Source: Methanomicrobium sp. | GTDB taxonomy: Archaea; Halobacteriota; Methanomicrobia; Methanomicrobiales; Methanomicrobiaceae | Reading direction: 5' to 3' | DNA length: 5,401 nucleotides | Assembly (NCBI GenBank): GCA_017553245.1 | Contig: JAFZMT010000202.1 | Coordinates: 1-5,401, forward strand | In this document: positions 1 to 5,401 of the stretch, piece after piece | How the letters are laid out: each line of letters starts with the position of its first letter | How positions within the stretch are numbered: the stretch's first letter is position 1 | Translations under genes and position numbers: made by a program | Notes under the pieces: generated by a model | Seen by the model: the letters and a program-made list of their open reading frames with translations, nothing else | Database searches by the model: none | What the model was told of the DNA's origin: nothing

Positions 1-96
1 GACGGGCAGCTTCAGCTGGATTTCAGCTACGGCGCTTATCTTTCAGAAGTCTGGGAGACCGGACTCAAAGACGCATCCGAGGCTTTATTCAAGTAA
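1..96 (+). CDS. atpE: A1AO ATP synthase subunit E, C-terminal fragment (5' end outside window)
   Basis: Reading frame 1 is open from the left edge to the TAA at 94-96 and encodes the last 31 residues of a protein. The residues seen include [15 protein letters not shown] and the ending SEALFK, which resemble the C-terminal globular end of the archaeal/vacuolar ATPase E subunit. In that family E pairs with subunit H to form the peripheral stalks that hold the A3B3 head still against the rotor, on the cytoplasmic side of the membrane. The call rests on this short tail and, more strongly, on its place directly before atpC, the usual E-C-F-A-B-D order of methanogen operons. The stop codon runs into the ribosome binding site of atpC. 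The start and most of the protein are outside the window, so completeness cannot be judged. Confidence 0.85.
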   Translation, partial: DGQLQLDFSYGAYLSEVWETGLKDASEALFK

Positions 97-101
97 GGAG
101 G
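96..101 (+). promoter_or_regulatory. Ribosome binding site of atpC
   Basis: AGGAGG, overlapping the last base of the atpE stop codon, with 7 nt between GGAGG and the ATG at 109. It is a strong match to the archaeal 16S anti-Shine-Dalgarno and fixes the atpC start over the later in-frame Met19. Confidence 0.85.
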
Positions 102-108
102 GAGAAAG

Positions 109-1167
109 ATGGCTGCAGTAAATACTACAGGCCCGGCTCCCTACATATACGCCTGCACACGTATGCGTGTCCGCAAGGCCGCGCTTCTTCCCCGTGAAGA
201 ATATATGCGTATGCTGAATATGGAGCTTCCCGAGATCACCCGTTTCATCGAGGAAACAAGGTACAAGGCAGAGATTGATGAGCTTGCCTCATCGTTCTCG
301 GGTGTCGACTTAATGGAGAACGCACTTTCATGGAATCTTGCAAAGGATTACCAGAAGGTCATCGAACTCGTCCCCGGACATCTCAAGCACTTTACTAAGG
401 CTTACCTTCTGAAATGGGATATCAGGAATGTGCTGACACTTCTCAGAGCCAAGGTACAGGGAGCTTCCGCAGGCAAGATTAAAGAAATTCAGATACCCGC
501 AGGCAGTCTCAACAGGACTGTGCTGGACAGATTGGACGCTGAAGATTCAACGGACAGAATCCTCGACGGCTTAAAGGGACACATGTTATACGGTGTCTTT
601 GAGCGCGAGATGTCGGGCGCCGTTGAGTCGGGTTCATTCGCACGCATGGAAAACGAACTCTACAAGGCATACTACTCAATCCTCTTAAAAGAGGCAAAGA
701 GCGGTGTGAAAGGCGGAGCGGCTTTCCTCAAATATGTCAGGCTTGACATAGACACGAAGAACCTTGAGACCGTATTCCGCGTAAAAGGCGAGAGCGACGG
801 TGATAAGATTCGCGAACTCATGATTGAGGGCGGAACCTTCACACTCGACGAACTTGTCCGTTTTGCCGGTTCCGAGTCACTCGACGAGATGATCGATGCG
901 ATAAGAAAGAAACTCAATTCCGAGGCTTTCGATACCGCATTCGAGGCGGTCAAAGAGGCAAAATCATCACAGGCCGTGGAAGTCGGTCTTATCAAGGCGA
1001 AACTGACCGAGATGGAGAGAATTTCAAAACTCTATCCGATGTCGGTTGCCCCCGTGATTGCGTATCTGGAATTAAAGAGCTACGAGGTTTCAAACCTTCG
1101 TGCACTTGCACGCGGAAAGGAATCGAACCTTCCCTCCGAGAGCATAGAAGCTTGTATGGTGGTGTGA
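109..1167 (+). CDS. atpC: A1AO ATP synthase subunit C (V-ATPase d / AC39 family rotor adaptor)
   Basis: This 352-residue protein matches the archaeal subunit C / V-ATPase subunit d family in length and pattern. In that family the protein is a funnel-shaped, mostly helical socket that couples the central stalk (D and F) to the membrane c-ring, so it rotates with the rotor and has no catalytic site. Visible family features are the N-terminal [11 protein letters not shown] (residues 12-22), a basic/leucine segment LLPREEY (26-32), ETRYKAEI (49-56) and the C-terminal [19 protein letters not shown] (309-327) running into NLRALARGK (329-337). There is no signal peptide or membrane segment, as expected for a cytoplasmic adaptor. 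The ATG at 109 has a well-placed GGAGG and follows the atpE stop by 12 nt. The gene ends in TGA, whereas the other genes here end in TAA, and only one base separates it from atpF. The product call is firm; the last dozen residues are not a recognisable part of the family core. Confidence 0.95.
   Translation: MAAVNTTGPAPYIYACTRMRVRKAALLPREEYMRMLNMELPEITRFIEETRYKAEIDELASSFSGVDLMENALSWNLAKDYQKVIELVPGHLKHFTKAYLLKWDIRNVLTLLRAKVQGASAGKIKEIQIPAGSLNRTVLDRLDAEDSTDRILDGLKGHMLYGVFEREMSGAVESGSFARMENELYKAYYSILLKEAKSGVKGGAAFLKYVRLDIDTKNLETVFRVKGESDGDKIRELMIEGGTFTLDELVRFAGSESLDEMIDAIRKKLNSEAFDTAFEAVKEAKSSQAVEVGLIKAKLTEMERISKLYPMSVAPVIAYLELKSYEVSNLRALARGKESNLPSESIEACMVV
1158..1164 (+). promoter_or_regulatory. 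Ribosome binding site of atpF (GGTG type)
   Basis: GGTGGTG lies within the last codons of atpC. The first GGTG is 7 nt from the atpF ATG at 1169. It pairs with the GGTG part of the extended archaeal Shine-Dalgarno GGAGGTGATC rather than with the usual GGAGG core. Because it sits inside the atpC coding end, ribosomes finishing atpC would be next to the atpF start. Confidence 0.65.
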
Positions 1168-1168
1168 T

Positions 1169-1471
1169 ATGGAGATAGCAGTAGTCGGAAACAGCGAGTT
1201 TATACTGGGCTTCCGCCTCGCGGGAATCCAGAAGACCTATGCCGCCGACAGTGACGAGTCACTTGTCGAGCAGGTAAACAGGGCTATGGGCGACAAGGAT
1301 GTCGGTATAATCGTACTCAAAGGCGAAGATATGCAAAAACTCCCGTTCAGGCTTCGCACCGCGCTTTCGGAGTCGGTAAAGCCGACTGTCATCGCCATAG
1401 GCGGCGAGACGGGCGGACTTTCAATGAGAGAGAGAATTAAGAGATCAGTGGGTGTTGATCTGTGGAAGTAA
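1169..1471 (+). CDS. atpF: A1AO ATP synthase subunit F (central stalk)
   Basis: This 100-residue protein has the normal length of archaeal AtpF, the homologue of V-ATPase subunit F. In the family, F is a small Rossmann-like domain with a flexible C-terminal helix that binds the D axle in the central stalk and modulates ATP turnover. The sequence shows the expected first strand and turn, [11 protein letters not shown] (1-11), then the family motif GFRLAGI (14-20), a central hydrophobic strand VGIIVLKGE, the strand-turn PTVIAIGG, and a C-terminal basic helix ending GVDLWK (95-100). The start at 1169 is one base after the atpC stop, with GGTG 7 nt upstream, and gives the full-length family N-terminus. 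The last 10 nt overlap the start of atpA, which reads in another frame. Nothing is missing or interrupted. Despite the symbol, it is unrelated to the bacterial F-type b subunit, which is also called atpF. Confidence 0.96.
   Translation: MEIAVVGNSEFILGFRLAGIQKTYAADSDESLVEQVNRAMGDKDVGIIVLKGEDMQKLPFRLRTALSESVKPTVIAIGGETGGLSMRERIKRSVGVDLWK
1450..1454 (+). promoter_or_regulatory. Ribosome binding site deciding the GTG start of atpA
   Basis: GGGTG, inside the atpF coding end, with GGTG (1451-1454) 7 nt before the GTG at 1462. GATC follows at 1457-1460. No ATG gives the family's N-terminus in this frame: the next in-frame Met is at residue 28, inside the conserved N-terminal barrel. The motif therefore supports the GTG start. 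Confidence 0.65.
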
Positions 1472-3210
1472 AATCAAAGACAAAAGGAATTCTAAAAAGG
1501 ATCTCCGGACCGGTCGTTACGGCTGTCAACTTCGACGCACACATGTATGATGTGGTCAGGGTTGGCAATGAACAGCTTATGGGTGAGGTCATCAAGATCG
1601 ATGGCGAGAAAGTTATCATCCAGGTTTACGAATCGACCGACGGTGTCCGCCCAGGCGAACCGGTTGAGAACACCGGACTTCCTCTGGCAGTTGAGCTTGG
1701 ACCGGGTCTCCTGACAAGTATCTACGACGGTATTCAGAGACCTCTGGAAGTGCTCATGGAAAAGATGGGCAGTTTCATTGAACGCGGTGTTAACGCACCG
1801 GGTCTTGACCATGAAAAGAAGTGGGACTTTAAGCCCGTAATGAAGAAAGGCGACGAGGCAGCCCCCGGCGCCATCATCGGCGAGGTTCAGGAGACCAATA
1901 TCGTAACAAAGATCATGGTGCCGCCGAACTTCAAGGGCGGTAAGATCACCGAGATCAAGAAAGGATCGTTTACGGTCGACGATATTGTCTGTAAACTCGA
2001 TTCCGGCGAAGAGATCTGCATGATGCAGAAGTGGCCGGTACGTGTCCCCAGACCGGTTATCGAGAAGAAGAACCCGGACGTTCCGTTACTTACCGGTCTT
2101 CGTATCTTAGACGGTCTTTTCCCCGTTGCAAAAGGCGGTACGGCGGCAATTCCGGGTCCGTTCGGTTCCGGAAAGACGGTTACCCAGCAGTCGCTTGCAA
2201 AGTGGTCCGATGCCGAGATTGTAGTCTATATCGGATGCGGTGAGCGCGGAAACGAGATGACCGAGGTACTTACCGAGTTCCCCGAACTCGAGGACCCCAA
2301 GACAGGAAAGCCGCTCATGGAGAGGACGGTTCTTATCGCAAACACCTCGAACATGCCTGTGGCTGCACGTGAAGCATCGGTTTACACCGGTATCACAATC
2401 GCGGAATACTTCCGTGATATGGGTTACGATGTCTCGCTCATGGCGGATTCGACCTCCAGATGGGCAGAGGCAATGCGTGAGATTTCATCCCGTCTTGAAG
2501 AGATGCCGGGTGAAGAAGGTTACCCCGCATATCTTTCGGCACGTCTCTCGGAGTTCTACGAGCGTGCGGGACGCGTTGAGGCTCTCAACGGCAACATGGG
2601 TTCAATCACCGTTATCGGTGCGGTTTCACCTCCGGGCGGAGATTTCTCCGAGCCTGTCACACAGAACACACTGCGTATCGTCAAGTGTTTCTGGGCGCTG
2701 GATGCAAAACTCTCACAGAGGAGACACTTCCCGGCTATCAACTGGCTCAACTCATACTCGCTCTACCTGAACTCGCTGGGCAAATACTACGACGAGAAGA
2801 TTTCGCCGGAGTTCAACCCGATCAGGTCATGGGCAATGGAAGTTCTCCAGAAAGAGTCGGAACTTCAGGAAATCGTCCAGCTCGTCGGTTCGGACGCACT
2901 GCCCGAGACCGAGCAGGTAACCATCGAGGTTGCACGTATGCTTCGTGAGGTCTTCCTCCAGCAGAACGCATTCGATGCCGTCGACGCATACTGTTCGATG
3001 GAGAAGCAGTTCGACATGTTAAAGGCAATCAGAAAGTATGCCGACCTTGCATACTCCGCTCAGAAAGCCGGCAGTCCGATTGCGGCAATCATCGCCGTCA
3101 AGTCGAAGAACGAGCTTGCCCGTATCAAGTATGTCGCGGACTACAAGCCCGAACTGGAGAAGATCTTATCCGACATGGATGCGGAATTCGTTAAGATCAG
3201 GGAGGCGTAA
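1462..3210 (+). CDS. atpA: A1AO ATP synthase catalytic subunit A
   Basis: This is the 582-residue catalytic subunit, which makes ATP at the A/B interfaces of the A3B3 head, or hydrolyses it in reverse. The N-terminal beta-barrel begins near [11 protein letters not shown] (residues 9-19). It is followed by the A-type insertion ('non-homologous region'), roughly residues 110-200, which includes [10 protein letters not shown]. The nucleotide-binding core has the P-loop GPFGSGKT (232-239, Lys238 and Thr239), the catalytic Glu261 in GCGERGNE (258-265), and a Walker B Asp329 in MADSTSRW (327-334). Further on are [13 protein letters not shown] (346-358) and the ATP synthase alpha/beta signature [10 protein letters not shown] (424-433). 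The C-terminal helical domain follows. The start is GTG and overlaps atpF by 10 nt, which suggests translational coupling. Some archaea carry an intein at the P-loop of this gene; here the P-loop is uninterrupted and the length is normal. The identification is near certain. Confidence 0.98.
   Translation: MEVKSKTKGILKRISGPVVTAVNFDAHMYDVVRVGNEQLMGEVIKIDGEKVIIQVYESTDGVRPGEPVENTGLPLAVELGPGLLTSIYDGIQRPLEVLMEKMGSFIERGVNAPGLDHEKKWDFKPVMKKGDEAAPGAIIGEVQETNIVTKIMVPPNFKGGKITEIKKGSFTVDDIVCKLDSGEEICMMQKWPVRVPRPVIEKKNPDVPLLTGLRILDGLFPVAKGGTAAIPGPFGSGKTVTQQSLAKWSDAEIVVYIGCGERGNEMTEVLTEFPELEDPKTGKPLMERTVLIANTSNMPVAAREASVYTGITIAEYFRDMGYDVSLMADSTSRWAEAMREISSRLEEMPGEEGYPAYLSARLSEFYERAGRVEALNGNMGSITVIGAVSPPGGDFSEPVTQNTLRIVKCFWALDAKLSQRRHFPAINWLNSYSLYLNSLGKYYDEKISPEFNPIRSWAMEVLQKESELQEIVQLVGSDALPETEQVTIEVARMLREVFLQQNAFDAVDAYCSMEKQFDMLKAIRKYADLAYSAQKAGSPIAAIIAVKSKNELARIKYVADYKPELEKILSDMDAEFVKIREA
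3199..3205 (+). promoter_or_regulatory. Ribosome binding site of atpB
   Basis: AGGGAGG within the last codons of atpA, ending 10 nt before the atpB ATG at 3216. It is a GGAGG-type site with slightly long spacing. It supports the start only 5 nt after the atpA stop. Confidence 0.75.
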
Positions 3211-3215
3211 TTCAG

Positions 3216-4589
3216 ATGAAAGAATACCGAACAGTAACAAAGATTCAGGGACCTCTCGTATTCGTCGAGAAGACCGAGCCTGTCGCATACGGTGAACTCG
3301 TAAACATCGTTCAGGCTGACGGAAAGGTAAAACGCGGTCAGGTTCTCGATACATCCGATGAGATTGTCTGTGTCCAGGTCTTCGAGTCCACGGCAGGTAT
3401 CGGTAAGGATGCCGGTATCCGCTTCACGGGCGAGACCATCAAGATGCCCGTAGGCAGAGATATGCTCGGACGTATCCTCTCCGGCTCGGGTAAACCCAAG
3501 GACGGCGGTCCGGATATCGTCCCCGAGAAGAGACTCGATATCAACGGCGCCGCAATCAACCCGTATGCACGTGCATCGCCTTCCGAGTTCATCCAGACGG
3601 GTATCTCGACAATCGATGCGACAAACACTCTTGTCCGCGGTCAGAAACTGCCTATCTTCTCGGGTGCGGGTCTGCCCCACAACGAGATTGCTCTTCAGAT
3701 TGCCCGTCAGGCAAAAGTGCCGGGTTCATCCGAAGAGTTCGCGGTGGTATTCGCGGCTATGGGTATCACAAAGGAGGAAGAGAATCAGTTCATGGCTGAT
3801 TTCGAGCGCACGGGAGCTCTCGAGCACGCCGTCGTTTTCCTTAACCTCGCGGACGATCCTGCCGTAGAGCGTTTCATCACCCCGCGTCTTGCACTTACGA
3901 CCGCAGAATACCTTGCATTCGAGCTCGGTTTCCATGTCCTGGTTATCTTAACCGATATGACCAACTACTGTGAGGCTCTGCGTCAGATTGGTGCGGCACG
4001 TGAAGAGGTACCCGGCAGACGCGGTTATCCGGGTTACATGTATACCGATCTTGCATCTCTCTACGAGCGTGCGGGTATCATCAAGGGCAAGAAAGGCTCG
4101 GTTACCCAGCTCTCGATTCTGACGATGCCGGGCGACGATATCACACACCCGATCCCCGACCTGTCCGGTTACATCACGGAAGGTCAGATTGTGGTTAACC
4201 GTGAACTTCACAGAAAGGGTATCTACCCGCCGATCAACGTCATGCCGTCGCTTTCACGTCTGATGAACCTCGGTATCGGTCCCGGAAAGACACGTGAGGA
4301 TCACAAGAAAGTCTCCGATCAGATGTATGCGGGATATGCGGAGGGTGTAGACCTTCGCGGACTTGTCGCCATCGTAGGTAAGGATGCACTTTCCGAGCGT
4401 GACCAGCGCTTCCTTGAGTTCGCGGACGCGTTCGAGGACAAGTTCGTCCGTCAGGGACACGACGAAGACCGTTCGATTGCGGATTCGCTCGATATCGGCT
4501 GGCAGCTTCTCTCGGCACTCCCCGAGGAGCAGCTTACACGTATCGACCGCGATCTTATTCAGAAGTACCACCCGAAGTACAGAAAATAA
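3216..4589 (+). CDS. atpB: A1AO ATP synthase regulatory (non-catalytic) subunit B
   Basis: This 457-residue protein is the B subunit, which alternates with A in the A3B3 head and completes the catalytic sites at the A/B interfaces. It starts with the family N-terminus [18 protein letters not shown]. Where subunit A has its P-loop, B has the degenerate SGAGLPHNE (residues 149-157) without the GxxGxGKT pattern, the mark of the non-catalytic paralogue. Other landmarks are the [10 protein letters not shown] stretch (266-275) with YERAG after it, which parallels the same region of A, and the alpha/beta signature [10 protein letters not shown] (338-347). Arg348, directly after it, is by comparison with V/A-type B subunits the likely arginine finger reaching the A-subunit site. 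The C-terminal helical domain is complete, ending YHPKYRK. The start lies 5 nt after the atpA stop with AGGGAGG upstream. Length is typical (about 460), and there is no membrane segment. It is not the bacterial F-type a subunit, which shares the symbol. Confidence 0.98.
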   Translation: MKEYRTVTKIQGPLVFVEKTEPVAYGELVNIVQADGKVKRGQVLDTSDEIVCVQVFESTAGIGKDAGIRFTGETIKMPVGRDMLGRILSGSGKPKDGGPDIVPEKRLDINGAAINPYARASPSEFIQTGISTIDATNTLVRGQKLPIFSGAGLPHNEIALQIARQAKVPGSSEEFAVVFAAMGITKEEENQFMADFERTGALEHAVVFLNLADDPAVERFITPRLALTTAEYLAFELGFHVLVILTDMTNYCEALRQIGAAREEVPGRRGYPGYMYTDLASLYERAGIIKGKKGSVTQLSILTMPGDDITHPIPDLSGYITEGQIVVNRELHRKGIYPPINVMPSLSRLMNLGIGPGKTREDHKKVSDQMYAGYAEGVDLRGLVAIVGKDALSERDQRFLEFADAFEDKFVRQGHDEDRSIADSLDIGWQLLSALPEEQLTRIDRDLIQKYHPKYRK

Positions 4590-4596
4590 GGTGATC
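4590..4596 (+). promoter_or_regulatory. Ribosome binding site of atpD (GGTGATC)
   Basis: GGTGATC directly follows the atpB stop codon, with GGTG 7 nt before the ATG at 4601. It is a perfect seven-base match to the 3' half of the extended archaeal Shine-Dalgarno GGAGGTGATC, although the GGAGG core is absent. Confidence 0.8.
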
Positions 4597-4600
4597 TGAT

Positions 4601-5230
4601 ATGGCGCTTAATGTAAAACCGACACGTTCCGAGCTTATCGACATGAAGAAGAAGATCAAGCTCTCGGAACGCGGTTACAACATTCTCAAGATGAAGCGCG
4701 ACGGACTTATCCTTGAGTTCTTCAAGGTGCTCGAAGACGCTAAAAAGAGCCGCGGTGCTCTTGTCGAGGGCTATGACCGTGCAACCAAAATGATTGCGGT
4801 TGCAAACACGGTTGAGGGTTCAATCAGGGTGAAGGGTGCTGCCATGGCGGTTAAGGAAAACCCGCAGATTACTTTGAAGGAGAAGAATATCATGGGCGTT
4901 GTCGTCCCTGATATCGAGGCTTCTTCCGTAAGAAAGACGGTTACCCAGCGCGGTTACGGTGTGCTCGGTTCATCTCCGGTTATCGATGATAACGCGGATG
5001 CTTTCGAGGAGCTTGTCGAGGCCATCATTGAGGCGGCCGAGATAGAGACCACCATGAAGCGTCTTCTGGACGAGATTGAGTCAACAAAACGCCGTGTTAA
5101 TGCTCTTGAGTTCAAGGTTATCCCGGAACTCAAGCAGGCACGTGACTTCATCAAGATGAGACTTGATGAGATGGAAAGGGACGAACTTGTTCGTCTCAAG
5201 AAAATTCGGGCTAAAAGCCAGGCAAAATAA
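4601..5230 (+). CDS. atpD: A1AO ATP synthase subunit D (central rotor axle)
   Basis: This 209-residue protein has the length and layout of archaeal/vacuolar ATPase subunit D, the long antiparallel coiled coil that turns inside the A3B3 head and, with F and C, carries torque to the membrane ring. The N-terminal helix opens with KPTRSEL (6-12) and continues as a charged heptad-like helix through KIKLSERGYNILKMKRD. The middle (about 85-110) is a short beta-rich segment around NPQITLKEKNIMGVVVPDIE, as in the family. The C-terminal helix carries RRVNALE (164-170), IPEL (174-177) and DEMERDELVRLKK (189-201), the best conserved part of the family. A lysine-rich tail ends the protein. The start is 11 nt after atpB with GGTGATC upstream. 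It is the last gene of the operon here: T-rich DNA follows the TAA at once. The protein is unrelated to the bacterial F-type beta subunit also called atpD. Confidence 0.97.
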   Translation: MALNVKPTRSELIDMKKKIKLSERGYNILKMKRDGLILEFFKVLEDAKKSRGALVEGYDRATKMIAVANTVEGSIRVKGAAMAVKENPQITLKEKNIMGVVVPDIEASSVRKTVTQRGYGVLGSSPVIDDNADAFEELVEAIIEAAEIETTMKRLLDEIESTKRRVNALEFKVIPELKQARDFIKMRLDEMERDELVRLKKIRAKSQAK

Positions 5231-5286
5231 TTTTTTTGCCTTTTTTGGCTCTTTTCTGCGACCCGGTTTTTCGGACTTTTTCTTTT
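5213..5286 (+). terminator. Probable operon terminator: nested inverted repeat with successive T tracts
   Basis: T runs follow the atpD stop immediately: T7 at 5231-5237, T6 at 5241-5246, T4 at 5252-5255, T5 at 5267-5271, T5 at 5277-5281 and T4 at 5283-5286. Archaeal transcription ends mainly at such U tracts on the non-template strand, helped in euryarchaea by the nuclease aCPSF1/FttA. The sequence can also fold: GGCAAAA (5221-5227) pairs with TTTTGCC (5234-5240) around a 6-nt loop containing the stop codon. Outside it, AAAAGCCA (5213-5220) pairs with TGGCTCTTT (5246-5254) with one bulged C, leaving T5 (5241-5245) as an internal bulge. The T tracts are the stronger evidence; much of the stem is A:T and partly follows from base composition. 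Confidence 0.7.
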
Positions 5287-5401
5287 AGTATTTTTGTTTC
5301 TTTGATTTATTTGGTGTTGTGCGCTTTTGATTTTATCTGTTGTCAGATTTTTTTCGGATCTTGTGCTCGTGTTTTTCCTTTTTGATGATTTTACCGTCGT
5401 A
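5231..5401. other. T-skewed 3' flanking region, no convincing gene
   Basis: By hand count this 171-nt stretch has 98 T and only 15 A on the + strand, in sharp contrast with the coding DNA before it. No tRNA, repeat array or promoter is apparent. One open frame on the - strand runs from the right edge to a TAA at 5335-5333. It gives 22 Lys-rich residues and might be the tail of a convergent gene, but A-rich DNA easily produces such a tail. No atpG-like gene follows atpD within the window. Confidence 0.6.
5335..5354 (+). terminator. Possible second terminator: short hairpin followed by T7
   Basis: A perfect inverted repeat, ATCTG (5335-5339) and CAGAT (5344-5348) with the loop TTGT, runs straight into a T tract at 5348-5354. 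The arrangement resembles an intrinsic terminator on the + strand and would act as a backup about 105 nt past atpD. The 5-bp stem is short and could arise by chance. On the other strand the hairpin is preceded, not followed, by T-rich sequence, so it is not a terminator for a convergent gene. Confidence 0.35.

Noticed and set aside
97..108. Internal promoter between atpE and atpC
   Set aside because: The gap is 12 nt and filled by the ribosome binding site. No BRE/TATA-like element is apparent in the short upstream coding part available.
2152..2178. Possible intein insertion at the AtpA P-loop
   Set aside because: The P-loop GPFGSGKT reads through without interruption and the protein has normal length, so no intein is present.
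2369..2770. 133-codon + strand frame inside atpA
   Set aside because: It is out of frame with atpA across its nucleotide-binding core and rich in Arg and Ser, as expected of a shifted reading of a conserved gene. No ribosome binding site supports it.
3141..3680. 179-codon open frame on the - strand opposite the end of atpA and start of atpB
   Set aside because: It lies antisense to two highly conserved genes and has no recognisable protein pattern. Long antisense frames are common opposite such codon-biased genes, which avoid certain trinucleotides.
2461..4090. Sequence similarity between atpA and atpB (for example the GYPAYL and GYPGYM regions, both followed by YERAG)
   Set aside because: This is the ancient A/B paralogy shared by all rotary ATPases, not a recent duplication or repeat.
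5385..5401. ATG near the right edge on the + strand as the start of a next gene
   Set aside because: It has only T-rich sequence upstream, no purine-rich ribosome binding site, and just a few codons before the edge.

Overview
The window holds the 3' part of an archaeal A1AO-type ATP synthase operon. Six genes lie on the + strand in the order atpE (last 31 codons only), atpC, atpF, atpA, atpB, atpD. The E-C-F-A-B-D order, GGTGATC/GGAGG ribosome binding sites matching an archaeal 16S 3' end, the A-type catalytic subunit with its long N-terminal insertion, and U-tract rich DNA after the last gene all point to a euryarchaeon. From the character of the proteins and the moderate GC content I infer a methanogen of the Methanomicrobiales or a close relative. 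That placement is from memory of family sequences, not from a search.

Layout: 1-96 is the end of the peripheral-stalk subunit E. 109-1167 is AtpC, the rotor socket. 1169-1471 is AtpF, a small central-stalk protein. 1462-3210 is AtpA, the catalytic subunit, starting at GTG inside the end of atpF. 3216-4589 is AtpB, the nucleotide-binding non-catalytic subunit. 4601-5230 is AtpD, the coiled-coil axle. Gene spacings are 12, 1, -10, 5 and 11 nt, so the genes are almost certainly co-transcribed and partly translationally coupled. No promoter is visible; it should lie upstream of the window. From 5231 to the right edge (171 nt) there is no convincing gene. This tail is about 57% T and 9% A by hand count, carries many T runs and two hairpin-like elements, and is read as the operon's termination region.

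Together the genes build the soluble A1 head (A3B3), its central rotor (D, F and the C adaptor that sits on the membrane ring) and part of the peripheral stator (E). The membrane subunits a and c and stalk subunit H are not in the window, so H+ versus Na+ coupling cannot be judged. All key nucleotide-site residues are present: P-loop, catalytic Glu and Walker B Asp in A, and the candidate arginine finger in B. No intein, frameshift or insertion interrupts any gene. I see no sign of a new defence, mobile or other undescribed system; this is a well-conserved housekeeping operon. The less ordinary features are in translation initiation and in the strongly T-skewed 3' region.
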